A stretch of DNA of 64,000 bases from Planctomycetia bacterium. Lineage in GTDB: Bacteria; Planctomycetota; Phycisphaerae; UBA1845; UTPLA1. The position numbers were made by a program, and so were the translations under genes. Below the pieces are notes generated by a model that did no database searches, was not told the DNA's origin, and saw only the letters and a program-made list of their open reading frames with translations. This document shows, piece by piece, positions 42,134 through 51,271 of the stretch. The DNA lies in NCBI GenBank assembly GCA_015200345.1, contig CP054187.1, positions 2,960,470 to 3,024,469 on the forward strand. The letters are read 5' to 3'. Positions within the stretch are counted from its first letter, which is position 1, and the number at the start of each line of letters is the position of its first letter.

Positions 42134-43801
42134 TCATCTCCCGGCGCGAATCGGAACGACCACGTAAAACGTCGCCCACAGCGCGACTAAGATCGCGCAC
42201 AGCGCCACCGTCGCGGCGATGGTCAGGCGGCGGCCTCGGTGCGTGCCTTCGGCGATGGCGACCGCGTGGGCGTCGCGCGGGGTCGTCGCGAACGTCAACC
42301 CGCGCAGGCGCTCGTTGCTCATCGGCGCGGCGGCGAGACTGACCAGTACCAGCACGGCTGCGCACACGACAAACATCAGAATCGCAAAATGCAGGAAGTT
42401 CATCGCCACGAGCCGGTGAATCATGCCCGTTCCCAAGTCCCATTCCCACGCGGCCTGCCCCAGCTCGAGTACCAGCCGCGCGGAGCCGAGCACAAACCCC
42501 GTCAACAGCGACGCCAGCGCGCCCGCTCCATTCAGCCGCTTGACGAACAGCCCCAGCAGAAACACGGCCGCGATCGGCGGACTGATGTACGCCTGAATCT
42601 TCTGCAAGTACTGGTAAATCTGGCTGCCGCCCAGGAGTGCCATCATCGGGACGTAGGCGATGGCGATGCCGACCATGACGACGGTGACGGCGCGGCCGAC
42701 GTTGACCAGTTCGCGCTGCGAAGCATTGGGCCGGCGCGGGTGATACAGATCCATGGTGAAGAGCGTGCCGCAGGAGTTGAAACACGCCGCGAGGGACGAC
42801 ATCATCGCGGCAAAGAGGCCGGCGATCACCAGTCCCTTGACGCCGGCCGGCAGGAGCGTGGTCAGCATGGGGTAGATCAGGTTCGACTTGTCGGGCGCGA
42901 CGCCGGGAAAGAGCTTCAACGCGATCATGCCGGGAAAGACGAGCAGAAACATCGGCAGGATTTTGAGGAACCCGGCGAGCAGCGCGCCGCCGCGGGCGTG
43001 GTTCACGTCCCTGGCCCCCAAGGCCCGCTGCACAATGTATTGATCGGTGCACCAATACCAGATGCCGAGGATCGGCAGGCCGAAGATCATGCCGGGCCAC
43101 GGGTAGGCGTGCCCCAGCGGCTTGAGCATGGACCAGTGCCCGGCCGGGACGGCGGCGATGACCTCGGACAGGCCGCCGGCGCGGTTCAGCCCGGCCAGCG
43201 TGAGGACGATCGCACCGCCAATCAGTACAAACGCCTGAATCAACTCGGTATAAATGACGGCCGCAAGCCCGCCGGCGACGGTATAGACACCGGTAACAAT
43301 CACGAGCACGAGGCTGGAGGTGTAAAGGTCCCAGCCGAACAGCATATTGAGAAAGAGGGAGCCGGCGTAGAGGGTGACGGAGATCTTGGTGAGGACGTAG
43401 GAGACGAGGCTGATGACGGTGAGGTAGGTTCGGCAGGGCTTGTTGTAGCGGCGTTCGAGGAATTCGGGCATGGTGAAGACGCCCGCGCGGATGTAGAACG
43501 GCACGAAGACCCAGCCCAGCACCATGCAGGCGACGGCGGCGAACAGCTCAAACTGCGCCACGGCGAAACCGCTCGTGTAGCCGTCACCGGCGAGGCCGAC
43601 GAAATGCTCGGAGGAGATGTTGGCGGCGAAGAGGGCTCCGCCGACGGCGATCCATCCGGCGTGCCGTCCGGCGAGGAAGTAACCCGCAGCATCGCGCGAT
43701 CGCCGCGAAAAATAGGCGCCGATGGCGAGGACGATCGCAAAATAGAGGAGGATCGAAGTCCAGTCGAGCGTGGAAAGCGATTGGCGCTGGAGTTCCGGCA
43801 T
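42134..43801 (-). CDS. Sodium:solute symporter (SSS family)
   Basis: 555 residues with about 13-14 membrane segments, the normal SSS/SGLT fold. Family features include AGRHAGWIAVGGALFAANISSEHFVGLAG at the start, VYTVAGGLAAVIYTELIQAFVL, and the segment with WYWCTDQYIVQRALGARD. It should use the sodium gradient to import a sugar or organic acid. It is 63 bp downstream of prpB on the same strand, so the substrate may be linked to prpB metabolism, although SGLT-like sequence favours a sugar. Confidence 0.87.
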   Translation of the reverse strand: MPELQRQSLSTLDWTSILLYFAIVLAIGAYFSRRSRDAAGYFLAGRHAGWIAVGGALFAANISSEHFVGLAGDGYTSGFAVAQFELFAAVACMVLGWVFVPFYIRAGVFTMPEFLERRYNKPCRTYLTVISLVSYVLTKISVTLYAGSLFLNMLFGWDLYTSSLVLVIVTGVYTVAGGLAAVIYTELIQAFVLIGGAIVLTLAGLNRAGGLSEVIAAVPAGHWSMLKPLGHAYPWPGMIFGLPILGIWYWCTDQYIVQRALGARDVNHARGGALLAGFLKILPMFLLVFPGMIALKLFPGVAPDKSNLIYPMLTTLLPAGVKGLVIAGLFAAMMSSLAACFNSCGTLFTMDLYHPRRPNASQRELVNVGRAVTVVMVGIAIAYVPMMALLGGSQIYQYLQKIQAYISPPIAAVFLLGLFVKRLNGAGALASLLTGFVLGSARLVLELGQAAWEWDLGTGMIHRLVAMNFLHFAILMFVVCAAVLVLVSLAAAPMSNERLRGLTFATTPRDAHAVAIAEGTHRGRRLTIAATVALCAILVALWATFYVVVPIRAGR

Positions 43802-43864
43802 GGCCTGCCTCGGTGCTGCGCATGTTGCGACGCGATCCTGCTGTGGGCGGCGCGAGCGGGCGGT

Positions 43865-44746
43865 TCAGGAGCCGGACGCGTCGCGCGTCGCCGCGCGGTC
43901 AATCGCTTCCAGCCCGTCGTAGTCAAGCAGATCGTAAAGCTCCCGCCGCGTTTGCATGCGATCCAGCCAGCCGGCCTGATCACCCGCACGTTTCAGGTCA
44001 CCCAGCATGGCCGTGATCGCGCCGAACGCCACGCGCAGCGCCGTTTGCGGATAGATCACCATCCGATAGCCCAGCCGTTCCAGCTCGGCCAGCGGCAGCA
44101 GCGGCGTCTTGCCGTACTCGGTCATGTTCGCCAGCAGGGGAGCTTTCACGGCGGCCGCGAACTTCGCCAGTTCCTCGGCACTGGTCATGGCTTCCGGGAA
44201 GATCGCATCGGCCCCGGCGTCGAGGTATCGCTTCGCGCGATCGACGGCGTCTTCAAACGAGGTGACCCCGCGGGCGTCGGTCCGCGCGATGATGAGAAAG
44301 TCCTTTTCGCTTCGCGCTGCGCAGGCCGCGCGCAGCTTCTCGGCCATCGCCGGCGCCGGGATCAATTCCTTGCCGTCCAGGTGGCCGCACTTCTTGGGCA
44401 AGACCTGATCTTCGAAATGAATCCCCGCGACGCCTGCCGCCTCCATCTCCGTCACGGTTCGCGCGGCGTTCATCGCCTCACCGAAGCCCGTGTCGCCATC
44501 GACCACGACCGGCAGCGACACGGCGGCGCAGATCGTCCTCGCATGGCGGACCGCCTCGGTCATCGTAATGAGACCCACGTCAGGCAGACCATAGACGGCG
44601 TTCGACAATCCTGCGCCGGAGACGTACACGGCTTCGAAGCCGGCCTTTTCGATCGCGCGGGCGCACAGCGCGTTGAACGCGCCGGGCATTTGCACGGTCT
44701 TCGTGTTGATCAGGCGGCGAAGCGTTGCGGTGCGTGTGCTGCTCAT
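43865..44746 (-). CDS. prpB: Isocitrate-lyase-superfamily protein, probable 2-methylisocitrate lyase
   Basis: 293 residues. It has the superfamily signatures DGDTGFGEAMN (Mg2+-binding Asp), HFEDQVLPKKCGH (the KKCGH catalytic loop) and TDARGVTSFEDAVDRA. PrpB splits 2-methylisocitrate to pyruvate and succinate in propionate catabolism. The other prp genes (prpC, prpD) are not adjacent, so a related role such as oxaloacetate or PEP-mutase chemistry is possible. It lies between the cysteine desulfurase gene (51 bp) and the symporter gene (63 bp). Confidence 0.82.
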   Translation of the reverse strand: MSSTRTATLRRLINTKTVQMPGAFNALCARAIEKAGFEAVYVSGAGLSNAVYGLPDVGLITMTEAVRHARTICAAVSLPVVVDGDTGFGEAMNAARTVTEMEAAGVAGIHFEDQVLPKKCGHLDGKELIPAPAMAEKLRAACAARSEKDFLIIARTDARGVTSFEDAVDRAKRYLDAGADAIFPEAMTSAEELAKFAAAVKAPLLANMTEYGKTPLLPLAELERLGYRMVIYPQTALRVAFGAITAMLGDLKRAGDQAGWLDRMQTRRELYDLLDYDGLEAIDRAATRDASGS

Positions 44747-44797
44747 GCCGTGGATTATCCGCGCCGCGGGAAGCTTGGCAATCGCGACGCGGCCCGC

Positions 44798-45943
44798 CTA
44801 CGACCCAACGCCCAGCGCCGCCAGTTGCCTGGTCACGCCGGCGACGATCTCGATCGCGCGGTCGATTTCCTCGCGCGTGGTCTCGTGCGACAGGCTGAAC
44901 CGCACTGCTCCGTGAGCGATGCGCTCGTCAATGCCCATGGCCTTGAGCACGTGCGACGGCTCGAGCGATCCGCTGCTGCACGCCGCGCCGCTCGACGCAC
45001 ACACGCCTTGCTCACTTAAGGCAATCAGCACGGCTTCGGCCTCCAGCGCGGTAAAGCCAATCGTGGTCGTGTTGCACGTGCGGTTTGCGCGATCGCCGAT
45101 CACGCGTGCGAAGTTCACCGACGCAAGGACGCCGGCTTCCAGCCGATCGCGAAGCTCGGCCACGCTTCGCATCGCGCCGGCGGCGAGTCGCTCGCGGGCC
45201 AGCCGCGCTGCTTCGCCCATTCCGACGATCGCGGCGACGTTCTCCGTCCCCGGGCGCAGATCGCGCTCCTGGTGCCCGCCGACCTGGCAGTTGCGCAGTC
45301 GCACGCCGCGACCGACGTACAACGCGCCAGCGCCCTTGGGCCCGTGAAACTTGTGCGCCGACAGGCTCAACAGGTTCGCCCCCAGCGCCGACACGTCAAT
45401 CGGCAGCTTCCCGGCCGTCTGCACGGCGTCGACGTGCAGCGGCACGCCCCGCGCCGCGCACCGCCGGGCCACCTCCTCAACCGGAAAAATGACTCCCGTC
45501 TCATTGTTCGCGTGCATCACGCTGACCAGGGCCGTCTCGTCGCCGATCGCGGCCTCCAGCGCCGCCAGGTCCAGTCGGCCGCACGAATCCACCGGCAGAA
45601 ACGTCACGCGATGGCCCTGCGTCGCCAGTCGCTCGCAGAGGCTGTGCACGGCGACGTGCTCCACGGCGGTGGTCACGATGTGCCGCTTGGCGGTCGCTCC
45701 AAGCGCACCGAGGATGGCGAGGTTGTCGGCCTCGGTGCCGCCGCTGGTGAAGACGATCTCGCGCGGTTTCGCGCCGATCAGCGCGGCGACGTGCTCGCGC
45801 GCGGTTTCGATCGCATGTCGCGCCGCCTGGCCCATCGTGTGCAGGCTGGAGGCGTTGCCGTACTGCTCGCGCCAGAAAGGCTCCATCGCCGCCTGCACGG
45901 CCGCGTCGACACGCGTCGTCGAATTGTTGTCCAGGTAGATCAT
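44798..45943 (-). CDS. Cysteine desulfurase (NifS/IscS family)
   Basis: 381 residues. It opens with the family MIYLDNNSTTRVD. The PLP-binding Lys is in LSLSAHKFHGPKG, the His stacking on PLP in MHANNETGVIFP, and the active-site Cys in CASSGAACSSGS. It removes sulfur from cysteine for Fe-S clusters or tRNA thiolation. No iscU or thiI neighbour is visible. It diverges from the Sua5-phosphatase gene across about 125 bp. The active-site loop is short, of the NifS/group I type. Confidence 0.9.
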   Translation of the reverse strand: MIYLDNNSTTRVDAAVQAAMEPFWREQYGNASSLHTMGQAARHAIETAREHVAALIGAKPREIVFTSGGTEADNLAILGALGATAKRHIVTTAVEHVAVHSLCERLATQGHRVTFLPVDSCGRLDLAALEAAIGDETALVSVMHANNETGVIFPVEEVARRCAARGVPLHVDAVQTAGKLPIDVSALGANLLSLSAHKFHGPKGAGALYVGRGVRLRNCQVGGHQERDLRPGTENVAAIVGMGEAARLARERLAAGAMRSVAELRDRLEAGVLASVNFARVIGDRANRTCNTTTIGFTALEAEAVLIALSEQGVCASSGAACSSGSLEPSHVLKAMGIDERIAHGAVRFSLSHETTREEIDRAIEIVAGVTRQLAALGVGS

Positions 45944-46067
45944 GTCGGTGCCGCGAAACTTCTCGAGCGTGGCGCATTATAGTCGACGCCGCGCGGGGGG
46001 GCGTCGCCGCGGATTCTTGACAGCGCCGCGGCGCGTTCGCATAATCCGACGGGAGATTCACGCGTAC

Positions 46068-47192
46068 ATGGCCGCCGAGTTGATCTCGCTTTCGTCCGAG
46101 GGGGACCCGCGTGCCGCGGTCCGCCGCGCCGCCAAAGCCCTGGCCGACGGCGCGCTCGTTGCCTTCCCGACCGAGACGGTTTACGGCCTGGCGGCCAACG
46201 CCGCGAACGAAGACGCGATCCGCCGACTGCGCGCCGCGCGGCACGACGCGACGGACCAGCCGTATACGGTGCACGTGGCACGCGGCGAGGATTGTGACGC
46301 CTTTGTTCCACGCATGGCTTCCCTGGGTCGCCGGTTCATGAAGAAGGCCTGGCCCGGTCCGCTGACGCTCGTCGTGGAAGTGCCCGATCCCACCCGGGCT
46401 AAAATATACCCCAGTCTTGGACCGGCCGGGCGCGCCGCCATCTTCGGCGGAGGAAACGTCGGTCTGCGATGCCCGGACCATTCCATTGCCACCGAATTGC
46501 TCGAGGCGGCATCCGTGCCGATCGTCGCGACCGGCGCCAACCCGCCGGGCCAGCCCGCACCGACCGATGCCGCGGTCGTCCATCGCCAGGCCGGCGCGAA
46601 CATCGACCTCGTTCTCGACGCCGGACCGACCCGCTACAAGAAACCGTCCTCCATTGTCGCGATCAACGGCGACGGCTATCGGCTGATTCGCTCCGGCGTC
46701 CTCGACGAGCGATCCATCAAGCGGCTGGCGAACGTGAACATCCTGTTCGTCTGCACCGGCAACACCTGCCGCTCGCCCATGGCCGAGGGATTGTTCAAGA
46801 AGATGATCGCCGAAAAGCTCGGCTGCGCCGTCGGCGATCTGCCGCGACGGGGAATTCACATCCGCTCGGCCGGCACCATGGCCTTCGGCGGCGGTGGCGC
46901 TTCGCGCGAGGCCGTGGAAGTCGGTCGGCGGCGCGGATTCGACCTGACGCACCACGCCGCGCGAACGGTCGATCCGGAACTGATCCACTCGGCCGACTAC
47001 ATTTTCACGATGGGCCGCCATCACATTGACGTGCTGCGTTCGATCAGCCCGATCGATGGAGGGCGCGCGCTTCCGCTGGATGACGAATCGGACATCAGCG
47101 ATCCGGCCGGCGGCTCACTTGACGAATACGAGCGCGTCGCGGATAGAATCACGGCGGCGCTGCGCCATCGCCTGGAAGAGGTACCACTATGA
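46068..47192 (+). CDS. Fusion of Sua5/YwlC (threonylcarbamoyl-AMP synthase) and low-molecular-weight protein phosphatase
   Basis: 374 residues from the ATG at 46068 (GGGAG about 12 nt upstream). Residues 1-215 are a YrdC/Sua5 domain: GALVAFPTETVYGLAANA, KKAWPGPLTLVV and VPIVATGANPPGQPAPT. It makes threonylcarbamoyl-AMP for tRNA t6A. Residues 225-374 are a low-molecular-weight phosphatase: CTGNTCRS (Cys229, Arg235) and the late DISDP acid. In Bacillus the separate genes ywlC and ywlE (arginine phosphatase) sit next to rpiB/ywlF, and here rpiB overlaps the stop by 4 bp, so the same order is kept with the first two fused. Confidence 0.88.
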   Translation: MAAELISLSSEGDPRAAVRRAAKALADGALVAFPTETVYGLAANAANEDAIRRLRAARHDATDQPYTVHVARGEDCDAFVPRMASLGRRFMKKAWPGPLTLVVEVPDPTRAKIYPSLGPAGRAAIFGGGNVGLRCPDHSIATELLEAASVPIVATGANPPGQPAPTDAAVVHRQAGANIDLVLDAGPTRYKKPSSIVAINGDGYRLIRSGVLDERSIKRLANVNILFVCTGNTCRSPMAEGLFKKMIAEKLGCAVGDLPRRGIHIRSAGTMAFGGGGASREAVEVGRRRGFDLTHHAARTVDPELIHSADYIFTMGRHHIDVLRSISPIDGGRALPLDDESDISDPAGGSLDEYERVADRITAALRHRLEEVPL

Positions 47193-47653
47193 AGATCGCC
47201 CTCGGAGCCGACCATCGCGGCTTTACCGCCAAGAGCCACATCAAGCCCGTCCTCGAGGAGCTGGGGCATACTGTTGTCGATTTCGGGACGGATTCAACCA
47301 AATCGATGGACTATCCCGACCCCGCCGCCGCCGCCGCCCGCGCGGTCAAGTCGGGCCAGTGCGATTTCGGCATCCTCTTCTGCGGCACCGGCATCGGCAT
47401 GTCCGTCACCGCCAACAAGATTCACGGCATCCGCGCCGCCCTCTGTCACGACGAGCTGACGGCCGAAATGGCCCGCCGACACAACAACGCCAACGTCCTC
47501 TGCCTGCCCGCCGATCTCGTGGGCGACGCGCTCATGCGGCGCATCGTCGAGGTCTATTTGAAAACTCCGTTCGAGGGCGGCCGCCACGAAGCACGAATCA
47601 GCAAGATCAGCGACATCGAACGCACCGAATGCCGCTCCGACGGCGCAACGTGA
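47189..47653 (+). CDS. rpiB: Ribose-5-phosphate isomerase B
   Basis: 154 residues. It begins MKIALGADHRGFTAK and has the active-site CGTGIGMSVTANK loop and HDELTAEMARRHNNANVLC, all typical of RpiB/LacA-type isomerases. It interconverts ribose 5-phosphate and ribulose 5-phosphate. Its start overlaps the fusion gene stop as ATGA. rpe, the next enzyme of the pathway, is at 58.5 kb. Confidence 0.92.
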   Translation: MKIALGADHRGFTAKSHIKPVLEELGHTVVDFGTDSTKSMDYPDPAAAAARAVKSGQCDFGILFCGTGIGMSVTANKIHGIRAALCHDELTAEMARRHNNANVLCLPADLVGDALMRRIVEVYLKTPFEGGRHEARISKISDIERTECRSDGAT

Positions 47654-47758
47654 CTTCCGGTGCGATTCGCGCCGGTTTCCGCTACAATGTCCCACGAATT
47701 GCTGCGACTCGATCACGCATGACGGCTGTGCCGTCGCCGCATCAGGAAGACCGTACCC

Positions 47759-49099
47759 ATGCACGATCTGACCCCCCGCGCCATCGTGGCCGCGCTGGAT
47801 CAATTCATCATCGGCCAGTCCGCCGCGAAACGCGCCATCGCCGTTGCCGTGCGCAACCGCTGGCGGCGCTTGCAGTTGCCCGATGCGATGCGCCAGGAAA
47901 TTGCGCCGATGAATATTCTCATGATCGGCCCGACCGGCGTCGGCAAGACCGAGATCGCCCGGCGCATGGCGGCCCTGGTCAACGCGCCCTTCATCAAGGT
48001 CGAAGCGACCAAGTTCACCGAGGTGGGCTACGTCGGTCGCGACGTCGAGAGCATGATCCGCGATCTGCTCGAGCTGGCCATCGCCATGGTGCAGAAGGAG
48101 CAGTCGGAAGTCGTGCGCGAACAGGCGCAGGCCCAGGTCGAGGAGCGTCTGCTGGATGAATTGCTGCCGGACGCATCGGGCGAGTCGACCGCGACGGACG
48201 AGGAGGCCGAGGCACGCCGTCAGCGCACGCGTGACAAGTTCCGCGCGCAATTGCGCAACGGCGAGCTGGAGGAGAAATCCATCGAGCTGCGCGTGGAGAA
48301 GAAAACCCCGCCCATGGGCATGTTCGCCACGACGCTCGGGCCCGACCAGATCGGCCCCGAGTTTCAGGACATGCTCGAACGGCTGATGCCGTCGCAACAG
48401 AAGGACCGCCGCGTGTCGATCCGCGAGGCGCGGGCGATTCTCTTTCAGCAGGAATGCGAGAAGCTCATCGACCGGGACAAGGTCATCGAAATGGCCGTGC
48501 AGCGCACCGAGAACTCCGGCATCGTCTTCATCGACGAGCTGGACAAACTGTGCGGCGGTCGCAACGGCCACGGTCCCGATGTCAGCCGGCAGGGCGTTCA
48601 GCGCGACCTGCTGCCGATCGTCGAAGGCTCGACGGTCAACACGCGGCACGGACCGGTCAAGACCGATCACATTCTCTTCGTCGCCGCCGGCGCGTTTCAC
48701 ACGGCCAAGCCCAGCGATCTGATGCCCGAATTGCAGGGCCGGCTGCCGATCCGCGTCGAGCTGGACGAGCTGACGCAGGCGGATTTTGTGCGCATTCTGC
48801 GCGAGCCGCAGAACGCGCTCACCAAGCAACAAATCGCGCTGTTGGGCACCGAAAACCTGACGCTGAAGTTCACGGATGACGCGGTTGAGGAGATCGCCGC
48901 GGTCGCCAGCACTGTGAACCAGCGCACCGAGAACATCGGGGCACGGCGGTTGCAGACAATCATGGAGAAAGTCGTCGAGGACCTGTCGTTCGATGCGCCG
49001 GAAATGGGCGGGAAGTCGGTCACCATCGACGGCGCCTTCGTCCGCAAACGCCTCGCCGAAATCGTCAAGGACGAAGACCTTAGCAAGTTCATTCTTTGA
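47759..49099 (+). CDS. hslU: ATP-dependent protease ATPase subunit HslU
   Basis: 446 residues, the usual length. Walker A is GPTGVGKT (residues 57-64), Walker B IVFIDELDKL (about 255-264). The pore motif region has GYVGRD. The charged I-domain lies at about 110-230. The C-terminal tail EDLSKFIL is the segment that docks into HslV. hslV, normally directly upstream, is absent from the window: rpiB ends 105 bp before, and the gap holds no frame. A TACAAT element at 47683-47688 may be its -10. Confidence 0.92.
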   Translation: MHDLTPRAIVAALDQFIIGQSAAKRAIAVAVRNRWRRLQLPDAMRQEIAPMNILMIGPTGVGKTEIARRMAALVNAPFIKVEATKFTEVGYVGRDVESMIRDLLELAIAMVQKEQSEVVREQAQAQVEERLLDELLPDASGESTATDEEAEARRQRTRDKFRAQLRNGELEEKSIELRVEKKTPPMGMFATTLGPDQIGPEFQDMLERLMPSQQKDRRVSIREARAILFQQECEKLIDRDKVIEMAVQRTENSGIVFIDELDKLCGGRNGHGPDVSRQGVQRDLLPIVEGSTVNTRHGPVKTDHILFVAAGAFHTAKPSDLMPELQGRLPIRVELDELTQADFVRILREPQNALTKQQIALLGTENLTLKFTDDAVEEIAAVASTVNQRTENIGARRLQTIMEKVVEDLSFDAPEMGGKSVTIDGAFVRKRLAEIVKDEDLSKFIL

Positions 49100-49111
49100 C
49101 GGGAGATTGCC

Positions 49112-49948
49112 ATGCCCCTCGCCACGCTCGCATTCACGATCTGCCTGTTGCTGACCGGCGACACACCGAAACCGCAAACCGTCTCGTTCAAGACCTCCGA
49201 CGGGATCACGATTGAGGCGGACTACTACGCGCCCAAGCCGGCCGACAATTCGGCGGAGCTTAAGTCCGGCGATGCGAAAGCGGACGACAAGACCGGCGAG
49301 AAGCCTGTCGCGTCCGCCGATGCCAGGAACGTGGCAAAGCACCCCGTCGCCATCCTCATTCACATGTACCCCGCCGACCGCACAAGCTGGGCGCCGCTCG
49401 TGCCGAAGCTGCACGATGCCGGGTTCGCCGTATTGGCCTACGACATTCGCGGCAAGGGCGGCAGCAGCGGCGGGGCCGACAGCAAGCTCGCCCGCCAGTA
49501 CGCCGACCGCGACGAATCCCTCTTCGCCGATGCCTGGAAGGATTGCGAGGCCGCCAAGAAGTGGCTGACCGCACGGCCGGAATGCGACACGACGCGCCTG
49601 GTCTGCATCGGCGCGAGCATCGGATGCAGCATTTCGATTCAGTATGGCGCGAAGGACAAAGATGTGAAAGCGGTGGTGTGCCTGTCGCCCGGCACGAACT
49701 ACTTCGGCGTCGATTCCGTCGCGCACATCAAGAAGCTCATGCCGCGCGATGCACTGCTGATTGCGCCCGAGGGCGAGTACGCCGCCGTCACGAAACTCAT
49801 TCAGGCATCCGGCGACAAGGCCGTGGGCGGCATGTTCCCAGGCGGGCGCGAGCGCCACGGCACGAACCTGTTTGCGCCCGACTACCGCCGCAGTGGCGAA
49901 ATCATGGATGCCATCATCGAGTTTGTTACCAAGGCAACGAAAAAATAA
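49112..49948 (+). CDS. Exported alpha/beta hydrolase (dienelactone-hydrolase-like)
   Basis: 278 residues with an N-terminal signal peptide (to about residue 20). A lysine/aspartate-rich insert (about 45-75) interrupts the first strands. The fold is seen in VAILIHMYPADRTSW (oxyanion loop), DIRGKGGSS, the nucleophile elbow GASIGCS and a final GGRERHGTNLF with the catalytic His. The substrate is unknown. It follows hslU after 12 bp and precedes the dihydrouridine synthase gene closely, so the three may share a transcript. Confidence 0.8.
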   Translation: MPLATLAFTICLLLTGDTPKPQTVSFKTSDGITIEADYYAPKPADNSAELKSGDAKADDKTGEKPVASADARNVAKHPVAILIHMYPADRTSWAPLVPKLHDAGFAVLAYDIRGKGGSSGGADSKLARQYADRDESLFADAWKDCEAAKKWLTARPECDTTRLVCIGASIGCSISIQYGAKDKDVKAVVCLSPGTNYFGVDSVAHIKKLMPRDALLIAPEGEYAAVTKLIQASGDKAVGGMFPGGRERHGTNLFAPDYRRSGEIMDAIIEFVTKATKK

Positions 49949-49963
49949 ACTTTGCCGGCTGCC

Positions 49964-51034
49964 ATGCTGCGAATCGGCCCTATCACGCTTGACGCTCCCT
50001 TTGTGCAGGCCGCGCTGTCCGGCTACAGCGACGCGCCCATGCGCCGCCTCGCGCGCGAGTACGGCTGCCCCTACACGCTCAACGAAGTCGTGCTCGACAA
50101 GCTCGTGAACACCGGCGGCAAGAAGATGCGCCGAATGCTGGCCATCCCGCTGTCCGATCACCCCGTCGCCGGGCAACTCATGGGCAGCGAGCCGGAGCAG
50201 TTCGCACAGGCCGCCCACGTCCTTGTCGAGATCGGTTACGACGTGATTGACCTTAACTTCGGCTGCCCGGTGAAAAAGGTGCTGGGCCGTTGTCGCGGCG
50301 GGTTTCTGCTGTCGGTGCCGGATACGGCCATCGACATCCTGCGTCGCGTTTACGACGCCGTCGGCGGTCGCGTGCCCGTCACGGTGAAGATGCGCCGCGG
50401 CATGGACGACTCGGCGGAGAGCGAGCGGAACTTCTTCGCCGTGCTGGACGCGGCGTTTGAGATCGGCCTCGCCGCGGTCACGGTTCACGGCCGGACGGTC
50501 CGGCAGCGCTACGTCGGGCCGAGCAACTGGGCGTTTCTCTCGCGCGTCAAGCGGCACGTCGGCGATCGGACGATTCTGGGCAGCGGTGATTTGTTCAGCG
50601 CCGCCGATTGCGTTCGCATGTTGGAGGAGACAGGCGTCGACGGCTGCTCCATTGCCCGCGGCGCGATCGGTAACCCGTTCATATTCAACGAAGTGCGAGC
50701 GCTGGTAGCCGGGCGCGACCTGCCGCCGCCGCCGACGATCTTGCAACAACGCGCCGCCCTGCAACGCCATTACGCCCTGATGGTAGAACACTACGGTGTG
50801 AAACTGGCCGCGCCGCTCCTGCGGAAGTTCGGCGTGCGGTACAGCGAACTGCACCCGTGCCATGCCGAAGTAAAACGTGCCTTCCTCGCCGTCGCGAACG
50901 CCGACGGCTGGCACGCCATGCTAGATCAGTGGTACGCCGACGACGATGCCCACGGACCGGTGACGCGCCGCCCGCGGCCCGAGTCACTCATCGCCGCCGG
51001 GGCCGCGTGGACCTGCGAGCCGGTGACGGCATAA
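49964..51034 (+). CDS. tRNA-dihydrouridine synthase
   Basis: 356 residues from the ATG at 49964 (a TTG at 49952 is possible). The FMN barrel shows VQAALSGYSDAPMRRLAREYG, FGCPVKKVLGRCRGGFLL around the family Cys, VTVKMRRGMDD, VHGRTVRQRY and GSGDLFSAADCVRMLEETG. It reduces uridines in tRNA D-loops. The loop after GCPVKK reads GRCRGG instead of the common GAGA form, hinting at a divergent subfamily. Confidence 0.88.
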   Translation: MLRIGPITLDAPFVQAALSGYSDAPMRRLAREYGCPYTLNEVVLDKLVNTGGKKMRRMLAIPLSDHPVAGQLMGSEPEQFAQAAHVLVEIGYDVIDLNFGCPVKKVLGRCRGGFLLSVPDTAIDILRRVYDAVGGRVPVTVKMRRGMDDSAESERNFFAVLDAAFEIGLAAVTVHGRTVRQRYVGPSNWAFLSRVKRHVGDRTILGSGDLFSAADCVRMLEETGVDGCSIARGAIGNPFIFNEVRALVAGRDLPPPPTILQQRAALQRHYALMVEHYGVKLAAPLLRKFGVRYSELHPCHAEVKRAFLAVANADGWHAMLDQWYADDDAHGPVTRRPRPESLIAAGAAWTCEPVTA

Positions 51035-51058
51035 ACAGGGCCGGTCTGAACGGACACG

Positions 51059-51226
51059 ATGGATTTCCTGATTGCGATTTTTCTGGTGAGTCCCACCCGG
51101 CTGGGCATCTTCGGCTTCACGGCCCTGGCGGCGATGCTGTTTATCCGCCGCAGGCTGGAAGGCCCGTCGCGGCAGGCTGAACGAACTCGGCGGCCACGCG
51201 CAGACCCGCAGGTAGCGTCGAATTGA
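51059..51226 (+). CDS. Possible 55-residue two-helix membrane protein
   Basis: ATG, 55 codons, TGA. The first 33 residues read as two hydrophobic segments (MDFLIAIFLV and FGFTALAAMLFI) around a Pro-Thr-Arg turn, followed by an Arg-rich tail. It starts 25 nt after the dihydrouridine synthase stop in the same direction. There is no strong SD, and I know no homologue, so this is a moderate call based on hydrophobicity and position. Confidence 0.4.
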   Translation: MDFLIAIFLVSPTRLGIFGFTALAAMLFIRRRLEGPSRQAERTRRPRADPQVASN

Positions 51227-51271
51227 CCACGGACGTCGTCGTACACTGATTTCAGCCATGATCTATTCACC

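Noticed and set aside
42239-45019. Plus-strand frame of 926 codons
   Set aside because: It is the shadow of the symporter, prpB and desulfurase genes and has the Arg/His/Gln-rich composition of antisense high-GC DNA.
47294-50914. Minus-strand frame of 1206 codons
   Set aside because: It lies opposite rpiB, hslU, the hydrolase and the dihydrouridine synthase, all with clear family motifs. Its translation is His/Arg/Ala-rich low-complexity sequence with no family resemblance.
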